Source: Solirubrobacterales bacterium (GTDB lineage: Bacteria; Actinomycetota; Thermoleophilia; Solirubrobacterales; 70-9). From it: a stretch of DNA of 64,000 nucleotides. The stretch spans positions 310,001-374,000 of the forward strand of contig JADJRQ010000001.1 of assembly GCA_016712175.1 (NCBI GenBank), given 5' to 3'. The translations under genes were made by a program, and so were the position numbers. Positions 54,243 to 61,583 of this stretch are shown here, piece after piece (positions within the stretch are counted from its first letter, which is position 1; every line of letters begins with the position of its first letter). Under the pieces are notes generated by a model. That model was not told where the DNA came from. It worked only from the letters and a program-made list of their open reading frames with translations, and ran no database searches.

Positions 54243-54634
54243 CAGTTGAAGATAATCATCACGGTGGTCGCCAAGGCGAGCAGGGTCGCTCCTCCCGTCA
54301 GAAGAGCCTGCACCTGGCCGGAAGTCCGGGACGATTCCCCGGTTTCGATTGCCTGCTCGACCCTTTCGCGGCGCCTGCTCCCGTGGATCGTCAGGACCAC
54401 GGCGTAGATTCCGAACGCGGCCCCGAGGACCGTGTATGGCCAGATCCTTTCGGCACCTGCCAGCTGAGGGATGATCTTGCCGATCGCCAACCCGACCGCG
54501 AGGACGGCAAAGGCCGTCCGCCACCAGGCGAGCTGGGTCCGCTCGGCAGCCAGCATGGTGCGCCGGGGGGCGCTCCTTCGGTAATTCTTCGCATCGCTTT
54601 CGTCCGAATCAGTCGGCTCAGATGGTGGGCTCAT
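54242..54634 (-). CDS. DUF202 (YidH-like) membrane protein
   Basis: A 130-residue protein with three transmembrane helices. The cytoplasmic N terminus ends in TMLAAERTQLAWWRTAFAVL, the DUF202 signature (AxERTxLAWxRT). The helices are about 38-55, 62-82 and 110-129. Function is unknown; the family is widespread and often near transport genes. Together with yqgE and pdxH it forms a tightly overlapping three-gene unit. Confidence 0.9.
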   Translation of the reverse strand: MSPPSEPTDSDESDAKNYRRSAPRRTMLAAERTQLAWWRTAFAVLAVGLAIGKIIPQLAGAERIWPYTVLGAAFGIYAVVLTIHGSRRRERVEQAIETGESSRTSGQVQALLTGGATLLALATTVMIIFN

Positions 54635-54721
54635 CCTGCCCTCGACTATACGCCCGGAGAGGCGGGGCCGAACCACTGGCAAAGCGGAAATCACTTCGAT
54701 CCGGTACTGTCCCGCGTCGCA

Positions 54722-55342
54722 ATGGGTAGATACACAGGACCAAAAGAGAAACTCTCAAGGCGCGAAGGCGTCGACCTCGGACTCAAGGGTGAACGTGCCC
54801 TCGGAGGCAAGAGCGCGATGGAGCGTCGTCCTTACCCCCCGGGCCAGCATGGCCGTGGGCGCCGGAGGGCTTCAGAGTTCTCCGTCCGGATGCGTGCCAA
54901 GCAGCGTGCCAAGTCGATGTACGGACTTCGTGAGCGCCAGTTCGCCAAGCTTTTCGACCGGGCAAACCGCGAAGAGGGCATGGCTGGCGAAAACCTGATG
55001 CGCCACCTCGAGCAGCGTCTTGACAACGTCGTCTACCGCCTCGGAATGGCCACGACCCGGGCCCAGGCCCGGCAGTTCGTCGTCCATCAGCACATCCAGG
55101 TGAACGGCAAGCGCCTCGATCGTCCGTCTTACGAAGTCGCCGCCGGCGATCAGATCGCCGTCAAGCCGGACGCCGCGATCGAGCCGATGGCCCGTCAGGC
55201 GACTGAAACCGCCGGACCGACTCCGGCCTGGCTCCTCGCCGACCACGACGGACTCAAGGGCACGGTCAACCGCCTTCCCGACCGCAGCGACATCGCCGCG
55301 CCGATCGAAGAGCGACTGATCGTCGAGCACTACTCGCGTTAA
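54722..55342 (+). CDS. rpsD: 30S ribosomal protein S4
   Basis: A 206-residue primary rRNA-binding protein of the small subunit. It begins MGRYTGPKEKLSRREGVDLG and has the S4 motif ENLMRHLEQRLDNVVYRLGM ATTRAQARQFVVHQHI, giving the S4 RNA-binding fold. The long in-frame extension upstream is antisense to the DUF202 gene and is rejected. S4 stands alone here, apart from the large ribosomal clusters, as in many actinobacteria. Only about 87 bp separate it from the divergent DUF202 gene, and no strong ribosome site precedes the ATG. A structured repeat begins 9 bp after its stop. Confidence 0.97.
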   Translation: MGRYTGPKEKLSRREGVDLGLKGERALGGKSAMERRPYPPGQHGRGRRRASEFSVRMRAKQRAKSMYGLRERQFAKLFDRANREEGMAGENLMRHLEQRLDNVVYRLGMATTRAQARQFVVHQHIQVNGKRLDRPSYEVAAGDQIAVKPDAAIEPMARQATETAGPTPAWLLADHDGLKGTVNRLPDRSDIAAPIEERLIVEHYSR

Positions 55343-55350
55343 CCCGTAGG

Positions 55351-55493
55351 CGAGCGGCACCCGGGAACTGCCTGCGCGGCGCCTGGCTTCGTCGACGCCC
55401 GGAATGGGCAGCTCACGTACTGAGTACTATCGCGGCCGCATTCCGGGCTTTACTCCTCGCCAGCCGCTCGCAGGCCGCCCCCAGGTACCACTC
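55351..55493 (+). repeat. Structured intergenic element, copy B
   Basis: Second full-length copy of the element at 12828. Arms: outer GCCTGCG (55370-55376) / CGCAGGC (55469-55475); inner GCCCGGAATG (55397-55406) / CATTCCGGGC (55439-55448); apical GTAC-TGA-GTAC (55417-55427). It fills the gap between rpsD and the 85-residue gene and could act as the rpsD terminator or as an RNA. Confidence 0.75.
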
Positions 55494-55523
55494 TCATCAG
55501 TGACTTGCCGGTAAGGTGAACTC

Positions 55524-55781
55524 ATGAACGAATCCGAGCCATCGACTTCTTCCCGCATCGGCGGACTTGCCCAGGAACTGATGGAGCAGGTCGAGCGCGA
55601 CACTCCCGGTGCCCGCCTCGATCAGTTGGTCATTTCGGCTGTCCTCAGTGAAGACGACGGCGGTGACGAGCAGACGATGCACGTACAGCTGGTCTCCGAT
55701 TCATCTGACCCCCTGTCGGTCGTCGGCCTCCTCACAGTCGCCCTGGACCTGGCCAAGGGTCAGCTGACCGGCGGAGAATAG
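55524..55781 (+). CDS. Hypothetical acidic protein, 85 aa
   Basis: Begins MNESEPSTSSRIGGLAQELM. It is acidic and predicted alpha/beta, with EQVERDTPGARLDQLVISAV, an acidic turn SEDDGGDEQT and a final helix LLTVALDLAKGQL. No known domain is recognised. The ATG has GGTAAGG about 10 bp upstream. It precedes the alkaline-phosphatase-like gene by 19 bp on the same strand and may share its transcript. Confidence 0.65.
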   Translation: MNESEPSTSSRIGGLAQELMEQVERDTPGARLDQLVISAVLSEDDGGDEQTMHVQLVSDSSDPLSVVGLLTVALDLAKGQLTGGE

Positions 55782-55800
55782 GCTCCGCCTCAGCCTTGAC

Positions 55801-57770
55801 GTGACCCGCCGCCTCGCAGCCTCCTTTCTGGCGGCACTTTCGATCTGTGCGCTTGCTGTTGCGCTCGCCCCGACCACCCAGGCGGCGACACGTTCCTCGG
55901 CGATTCTCGTCCTGATCCCCCAGGACAAAGAAGCCCCGCCGTCCTATGGCGAAGACATCGCCGACGGACTGGCAGAGATGCCCGGTCTTTCGGTCGGCCT
56001 GACAAGTGCCACCCAGGGCTCCTATGCCCCGGAACAGGCGCTGCTCGACATCGGTCAGGGCACCAGAGTTTCGCGCTCCACCTATGACCCCAAGAACGTG
56101 CCGCCAGTCGGCTTGGTGAAGATGGTCAACGGCAGCGGATCGGTCAAAGGCTGGGATATGATCGTCGATCGGGCCGACACCGCCCCGCAAACCATCGTGC
56201 CGGGCCTGCTCGCCTCGACCATCCCCGGCGGCGTTGCCTACGTCGGCGACGCAACCAGGCTTCAGGAGACGGTGATCCCTGCGGCCGACCGGATCGGTCG
56301 CATCTCGTCCCTCGCTCTGGCCGACACCAGCGACACAGCCCGCCGGGCGGAAAGCCAGGCAAAGGAGTACGGCCTCGTCGTGGTCGCGACCACTCCGGGA
56401 TACAAGGGCCTAAGAGAACTCCGCCAGATCCTTCGCCGGCGGGACCCGGGACAGCTTGTGATTGCCATGCAGACCCCACCCGACGGGCCGATCCTGCCGC
56501 TGCTCCCGGTCGGAGCCGCCGGCCTCGACGATGGCCCGCCCGCCGGACTGACCTCGGACACGACCAACCAGCCGAACCTGGTCGCCGGGATCGACATCGC
56601 ACCGACGATCCTCGACCACCTGGGCTCGGAATCCCGGATGACATGCTCGGCCGGGTTATGGTTTCTGACGGCAAGAGGCAGGCCGAAACGCTCACCCCGC
56701 TTCGCGACCGGCTCGACGAGCTGGGACCCCGGCGAACCCCCGCCCTGGCATTCGTCGGCGCGGGATGGTTGATCCTCCTCCTGGCCGCGGGCGCGATCGC
56801 CGGCGCCGACCGGACCAAGGTTGCCGGTGCGACGGATCGGCGGCCTCGCCATCCTCTGGGTTCCGGCGATGACTCTCGTGCCGGCCGCACTCGGCAATCC
56901 GTCACGGGAGCTCGAGTACTTCATCATCGGCTTCGGCTGCATCGGCCTGGGCTGGTTGACCGACCGCTTCGTTCCCTGGCCACGTGCACCCTTGGTCCCG
57001 GCAGTGGTCGGACTCGCCGTGATCACCTGTGACCTCGCCCTTGGATCCCACCTGATCACCCGCTCGGTCCTCGGCCCGAACCCCGGCTACGGATCAAGGT
57101 TCTACGGCATCGGCAACGAGCTCAAATCGGGTCTGATGGTGCTGCTGCTGGCCGGGCTCGGGGCGGCTCTGACTGACAGACCGAAGTCTCGGAACGCCGC
57201 CCTGACCGTGCTGGGATGCGGTTTCGTCCTTTGTGTGATCCTTGGCTCAGGACGTCTCGGAGCGGGCGTCGGAGCCGCGATCATCGTGGCCAGCGCGACC
57301 GCCGTCGCCGCAATGATGATGCTGCCCGGCAAGTGGTCACGAAAGCGGATCGCCATCCTCGTGGTCAGTCCGGCAATCGGTCCGCTTTCCTGGCAGTCCT
57401 CGACCTGCTGACCGCTGGAGGCCAGGGCCACTACAGCAACAGCGTGCTATCGCTGAACGACCCCGGCGCCTTTTTCGAAATCATCCAGCGACGCTCCACC
57501 CTCGCCTGGCAGCAGCTCTGGCGCGGCAACATGGCGCTGGTCACTCTGGTTTGCCTGCTTGCGGTGGCCTTCGCAGTCAGGAACCGCAAAATGTTCGAAC
57601 CGTTCGCCGGTCCCATCTGGCCCGCCGCCCTGATCGGCGGCCTGACCGGGGGCCTGATCGGGTCGGTCACCGAGGATTCAGGACCGCTCCTGATCGTGGT
57701 CGCCACGATCACTCTGGCCGGCGTCTGCTCGTACCTGCTGGGCCGCCCCCAGAATTACGAAAATCGTTAG
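55801..57770 (+). CDS. Alkaline-phosphatase-like domain plus multi-TM membrane protein (three frameshifts)
   Basis: About 655 residues after repair. A GTG start leads into a signal peptide (LAASFLAALSICALAVALAP), then an extracytoplasmic domain of about 270 residues. That domain ends NLVAGIDIAPTILDHLGSES, a phrase typical of the alkaline phosphatase/sulfatase superfamily. About ten transmembrane helices follow, from LAFVGAGWLILLLAAGAIAG to GPLLIVVATITLAGVCSYLL. Metal ligands of active phosphatases are not clearly present, so it may be non-catalytic. Breaks: one base missing at 56633-56635, one extra at 56819-56820 and one missing near 57382. All three restore hydrophobic helices when corrected. 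Confidence 0.65.
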
Positions 57771-57784
57771 CCTGCAGGGACCCC

Positions 57785-57870
57785 GGAGGGGTGCGAGAGC
57801 GGTTGAATCGGGCAGTCTCGAAAACTGTTGTGCCTTTCGGGGTACCGTGGGTTCGAATCCCACCCCTCCG
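57785..57870 (+). tRNA. tRNA-Ser (CGA)
   Basis: Class II tRNA of 86 nt. Acceptor GGAGGGG / CCCCTCC; anticodon stem GCAGT / ACTGT with loop CTCGAAA (anticodon CGA); long variable arm TGCC-TTTCGG-GGTA; T arm GTGGG-TTCGAAT-CCCAC; discriminator G, as expected for serine. Confidence 0.95.
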
Positions 57871-57938
57871 CTTCACCTCGGTTGGCAAACGCCGCGCGGG
57901 AACCGGAGCCGCGCCGAGCGCCGGGGCCCATATCGTGA

Positions 57939-57983
57939 GGTGACTGCGATTCCGGTGCAAATGCCGCAGTTATCGCAGTCACC
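57939..57983. repeat. 12-bp inverted repeat between the two tRNA-Ser genes
   Basis: GGTGACTGCGAT (57939-57950) and ATCGCAGTCACC (57972-57983) are perfect complements with 21 nt between them. A further pair CACCTCGG (57874-57881) / CCGAGGTG (57983-57990) could close a larger structure starting 4 nt after the first tRNA. It may be a processing or termination structure; no T tract is present. Confidence 0.7.
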
Positions 57984-58040
57984 CGAGGTGGTGCCGAGGC
58001 CCCGAGCCGCCGACAATATCGGCTACCCTAGTGGACCCCC

Positions 58041-58129
58041 GGAGGGGTGTCCGAGTGGCTTAAGGAGCGCGATTGGAAATCGCGTGGGCGGGATCTCTCG
58101 CCTCGTGGGTTCGAATCCCACCCTCTCCG
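58041..58129 (+). tRNA. tRNA-Ser (GGA)
   Basis: Class II tRNA of 89 nt. Acceptor GGAGGGG / CCTCTCC (one G-T pair); anticodon stem CGCGA / TCGCG with loop TTGGAAA (anticodon GGA); long variable arm; T arm GTGGG-TTCGAAT-CCCAC; discriminator G. Its 5' flank ACCCCC resembles that of the first tRNA-Ser. Confidence 0.95.
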
Positions 58130-58142
58130 TACGATTCTGTGC

Positions 58143-58187
58143 CGAGATCCCGAAAGTCCGGCACTATGCCGGAAAATCGGGATCTCG
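58143..58187. terminator. Hairpin after tRNA-Ser, related to the 13019 hairpin
   Basis: Outer stem CGAGATCCCGA (58143-58153) / TCGGGATCTCG (58177-58187), inner stem CCGGCA / TGCCGG around a CTA tip. It lies between tRNA-Ser and the convergent tadA, so it probably ends transcription on one or both strands. Outer arms and tip resemble the perfect hairpin at 13019-13065. Confidence 0.6.
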
Positions 58188-58192
58188 CGTGA

Positions 58193-58654
58193 TTATTTCG
58201 AACGTCGTGCTGCGAAGAACTCGCTGAGGAGCGCCGCGCATTCTTCCCGCAAGACCCCTCCCTTCACTTCCGGGTGGTGGTTCAGGCCTGGTTGAGCCAG
58301 TACATCGAGGATTGACCCCCCTGCCCCCGCCTTTGGGTCCCAGGTTCCGAACACGACCCTGGGGATCCGGGCGAGGATGATCGCGCCGGCGCACATGGCG
58401 CAGGGTTCGAGCGTTACGTAAAGCGTGGTGTCGGGAAGGCGCCAGCCCCCAAGGGCCTTCGATGCCTGGCGAATTGCGAGGACCTCAGCGTGCGCGGTCG
58501 GATCCTTGCGCAGCTCGCGCTCATTGCCGGCAGCCGCGATCACTTCTCCGTCACGGACGATCACGGCGCCGATCGGGACGTCCCCTTGAGCCTCCGCGTC
58601 GCGGGCTTCGGCCAGTGCCAGGGCCATCATGGTCGTGTCCGAACTCACACTCAC
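58193..58654 (-). CDS. tadA: tRNA-specific adenosine deaminase TadA
   Basis: A deaminase of about 150 residues that converts A34 to inosine in tRNA-Arg(ACG). Zinc and catalytic motifs are complete: TAHAEVLAIRQA (HAE) and VTLEPCAMCAGAIILARIP (PCxxC). GDVPIGAVIVRDGEVIAAAG precedes them, and FGTWDPKAGAGGSILDVLAQ follows. The start is uncertain: GTG at 58684, 58654 or 58648, or ATG at 58630; 58654 is used. It is divergent from the subtilase gene. Confidence 0.93.
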   Translation of the reverse strand: MSVSSDTTMMALALAEARDAEAQGDVPIGAVIVRDGEVIAAAGNERELRKDPTAHAEVLAIRQASKALGGWRLPDTTLYVTLEPCAMCAGAIILARIPRVVFGTWDPKAGAGGSILDVLAQPGLNHHPEVKGGVLREECAALLSEFFAARRSK

Positions 58655-58729
58655 AGGGTACGAGACGAGCAACTCGCCGGTCACTCGGGTGTTCTCTTAC
58701 TAACAGGCTGATTTGATGCCTGGCCGCCA

Positions 58730-60112
58730 ATGCCCCGATCTGCCACCCTCACATCCCGGATGAAGCTGTGTCTGCTGCCCTTTGCGGCGGTCCTCGCCTG
58801 CTTTTCGGCCTTCCCTGGAGCGGCCCCAGCTGCCGATCCGGCACCCCAGCCGGCGATCGAACCGGGAGAGCCTTTCGTGCCTGGCGAGCTCATCGTCCAG
58901 TACAAAGGCGCAGCCCAGCCAAAGACCGTCGAAGTCGGCGAAGACACGAACGTCAAAGCCCTCGCCCGAAAGCTGGAGGCCAAGCCGGCGGTCGTCCATG
59001 CCACCCCTAACTACATCGCCCGCATCGCCTCCTGGGTGCCGAAAGACTACGGCGTCAATCATCAGCGCAGGGGACGACGCGCCGGCTGGAAGCTCAGACA
59101 ATGGAACTTCCTGCCTTGCCGAAGCCTCTGTCGGCCCGGGTCATCGTCCGGTCGCCAGTCACTCGGTGGCATCAATGCTCCCAGGGCCTGGCGTGAGCTT
59201 CGGAAGGCCGGACGCCCCGGCGCCCGCGGAGTCCGGGTGGCAGTACTTGACACCGGCGTCGCCTACCGGAACTACGGTCGCCGTTTCCGGCGCGACCCGG
59301 ACCTGTCCGCACGAACCTTCCTGCCCGGCCGCGACTTCGTCGCTGGCGACCGCGTCCCGCTCGACAAGAACGGTCACGGCACCCACGTTTCTTCGACGAT
59401 CGCCCAGAGCACGAACAACAAACGTGGCCTGACCGGCATCGCCTACGGCGCGAAAATCATCCCCGTCCGGGTCATGGACGCGAACGGCTACGGTTCGACC
59501 AAGAACATCATCGCCGGCATCCGGTGGGCGGCCGATCACCGGGCCAGGGTGATCAGCATGTCGATCAACTTCGACTGCGGCACCAAAGTCCCCGCGCTCG
59601 ATGACGCGCTGGCCTACGCCCACAGCAAAGGCATCGTCCTGGTCGGATCCGACGGCAACAAAGGCGCCCAGGCCTGTCCTTCGCTGCCGGCCACGGCACC
59701 CCAGGTGATCAGCGTCGGAGGTTCGACCGAATCAGGATGCATCGGCAAGTACTCCTTCCTCAGCTCGTCAGTTGACATCGCCGCCCCGGGCGGTGGGTCG
59801 GGCGGCAAGGGTTGCACGGCGAAGCTCGGCAGCCGGCCGATTTACCAGTACGGCATGGTCGACCGAAATCCGCGCCGGTTCGGCATCGAGCGGGGATGGA
59901 AAGGGACCTCGATGGCAGCGGCCCACGTCTCGGCCGGCGCCGCGATGATCATCGCCAGCAACGCCCTCAAGAACGGAAAAGGCCCCAACAAGGTCAAGCA
60001 GCGCCTGCTCGACACAGCCCGTCTGCCGGACTACGCCAAAGACGACCCAAACTCAGGTTTCGGAGCCGGAATCATGAATCTGGGAAGAGCGGTAAACCCC
60101 AAAATCCCCTGA
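58730..60112 (+). CDS. Secreted subtilisin-family serine protease (S8)
   Basis: A 460-residue exported protease. The signal peptide (about 8-34, MKLCLLPFAAVLACFSAFPG) is followed by a prodomain-like part (about 48-105, VPGELIVQYKG). The catalytic domain has the full triad: Asp174 in VAVLDTGVAY, His216 in KNGHGTHVSSTIAQ and Ser394 in WKGTSMAAAHVSAG; the oxyanion Asn may be in SDGNKGAQAC. Cysteines at about 130/134, 283, 316, 337 and 362 could form disulfides. The start is ATG at 58730 or 58760. It converges with the UspA gene. Confidence 0.94.
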   Translation: MPRSATLTSRMKLCLLPFAAVLACFSAFPGAAPAADPAPQPAIEPGEPFVPGELIVQYKGAAQPKTVEVGEDTNVKALARKLEAKPAVVHATPNYIARIASWVPKDYGVNHQRRGRRAGWKLRQWNFLPCRSLCRPGSSSGRQSLGGINAPRAWRELRKAGRPGARGVRVAVLDTGVAYRNYGRRFRRDPDLSARTFLPGRDFVAGDRVPLDKNGHGTHVSSTIAQSTNNKRGLTGIAYGAKIIPVRVMDANGYGSTKNIIAGIRWAADHRARVISMSINFDCGTKVPALDDALAYAHSKGIVLVGSDGNKGAQACPSLPATAPQVISVGGSTESGCIGKYSFLSSSVDIAAPGGGSGGKGCTAKLGSRPIYQYGMVDRNPRRFGIERGWKGTSMAAAHVSAGAAMIIASNALKNGKGPNKVKQRLLDTARLPDYAKDDPNSGFGAGIMNLGRAVNPKIP

Positions 60113-60125
60113 ACCCTCCTCCCCC

Positions 60126-60575
60126 TCAGGTGGTATGGACGATGATTACTGAGCAGGGTGAGTGGTGTGACACTTTGTTCGGGACCGAACCCAGCAGGAA
60201 TCTTTTCGCTCCGGTCATGCCTTTGTTACCGACGACGACCAGGTCGGCGCCGGTTTTTTCGGCAACCTGGAGGATCGCGTCGGCGGCGTCACCGTCAAGC
60301 GGGTGCGGGGTGATGTCGACATCGAAGTCCCTGGCGATTCCGGCAGCACCATCGAGGGCAAAGTTGACGTCTTCCCGCGGGCCGAACTCGTGGGCTACGT
60401 CCGCCGGAGCACCTGCGGCCTCACCCGAGGACCGGCTGTTCGAGACCGGTTCATAGGCGCTGACCACGTCGAGAGCTGCACCAGTCAGCTGGGCGAGGTT
60501 GGCCGCCTGCCGGACAGCCTCGCGGGCCGAGTCCGAACCATCAGTACCGACAACTATCCGACTAAACAGGGCCAT
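60126..60575 (-). CDS. Universal stress protein (UspA family)
   Basis: A 149-residue single-domain Usp. Opening strand FSRIVVGTDGSDSAREAVRQ, ATP-binding-type C terminus ADLVVVGNKGMTGAKRFLLG SVPNKVSHHSPCSVIIVHTT, with the GX2GX9G(S/T) motif readable as GNKGMTGAKRFLLGSV. Such proteins dimerise and are induced by starvation and other stress. It lies alone, convergent with the subtilase. Confidence 0.94.
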   Translation of the reverse strand: MALFSRIVVGTDGSDSAREAVRQAANLAQLTGAALDVVSAYEPVSNSRSSGEAAGAPADVAHEFGPREDVNFALDGAAGIARDFDVDITPHPLDGDAADAILQVAEKTGADLVVVGNKGMTGAKRFLLGSVPNKVSHHSPCSVIIVHTT

Positions 60576-60672
60576 GCGACTCCCATCCTCGATTTCCTGG
60601 ACGAATCCGGTTCAATGCTACTAGTGGACACGGCGATCAATACGATGCGCGGCCATGTCTTCAATTCAACAC

Positions 60673-60821
60673 TATCGGGGAAACTCGGATTTGGGTAGGC
60701 CCTGAAACCCGGCGCCGAGAATCTCGGTCGGGGTGCTCGCCAGCTTGTAGGCACTGATGCCGACGGAAGCGAGCAGGAACATGCAGATCACAAGCATCAG
60801 GATTCTCCAGTGGCCGGGCAT
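60673..60821 (-). CDS. Possible small membrane protein, 49 aa
   Basis: An open frame starting MPGHWRILMLVICMFLLASV and ending GLPKSEFPR, with its TAG at 60672-60674. It has one strongly hydrophobic helix (about 6-23) and a short polar tail. It fills the otherwise empty 276-bp gap between the UspA and MBL genes. No clear ribosome site is seen. Short frames with one helix arise by chance, so this is tentative; it resembles the single-helix proteins common in actinobacteria. Confidence 0.4.
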
Positions 60822-60851
60822 CCCAAGCAGCCTAGAAGAATGGAATAGAAC

Positions 60852-61577
60852 ATGACACCAAAAGGACTAGAAGAAGTGGGCGATGGCATCTTCGTCCTGC
60901 GTGGTGACCTGAAAAAGGGCATGAACATTTACTTCCTGCGCGGACCAGACGGAGAGATCGTTCAATTCGACGCCGGCAGCCGGTCGATGCTCCGTGCCAA
61001 CCGGCGGGTCGCCCAGGAGTTCGGAGGTATCGACCGGATCGTGCTCGGCCACGGCCATTGCGACCATCGGGGGACGGCCGCCAAGCTCGGTCCGCCGGTC
61101 TACTGCCATCCGGATGAGGTCGCGGATGCGGAATCCGACGCCTACAAGCCCGACTACTTCGACCTCTCCCTGATGCCCATGCCGGTGCGCCTGATCTACC
61201 CGGCGATGCTCAAGTGGTGGGACGGTGGTGCCGTGAAGATCGCCGGGACCGTCGAAGAGGGCGACACCGTGGCCGGCTTCGAAGTCGTCCACTTTCCGGG
61301 CCACGCCCCCGGCCTGATCGGGCTCTGGAGGGAATCCGACCGGACGGCCGTGGTCAGCGACACGGTCTACTTCGTTGACTCGGCCAAGCTCAAGGCCTTG
61401 CCGCATGGTGAGGCGAGCGTTCCGCATCCGGCCTTCGCCTGGAACCACCAGAGGGCCAAGGAGTCGGTTCGCAAACTGGCAGCACTCAAGCCGACAACCG
61501 TGCACGCCGGCCACGAAGAGGCGCTTCATGGTGATGACCTGACCGACGTTCTGATGGCAGCAGCCGACAAGTACTAG
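60852..61577 (+). CDS. MBL-fold metallo-hydrolase, 241 aa
   Basis: A metallo-beta-lactamase-fold protein beginning MTPKGLEEVGDGIFVLRGDL. The metal motif VLGHGHCDHRGTA (about 65-77) is HXHXDH-like (GHGHCDH), with further His in VVHFPGHAPGLIG, Asp in AVVSDTVYF and His in TTVHAGHEE: the normal dinuclear set. The substrate is unknown; glyoxalase II-like thioester hydrolysis is one possibility. It ends 6 bp before the next gene starts, so the two may be co-transcribed. Confidence 0.9.
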   Translation: MTPKGLEEVGDGIFVLRGDLKKGMNIYFLRGPDGEIVQFDAGSRSMLRANRRVAQEFGGIDRIVLGHGHCDHRGTAAKLGPPVYCHPDEVADAESDAYKPDYFDLSLMPMPVRLIYPAMLKWWDGGAVKIAGTVEEGDTVAGFEVVHFPGHAPGLIGLWRESDRTAVVSDTVYFVDSAKLKALPHGEASVPHPAFAWNHQRAKESVRKLAALKPTTVHAGHEEALHGDDLTDVLMAAADKY

Positions 61578-61583
61578 ACCTTT

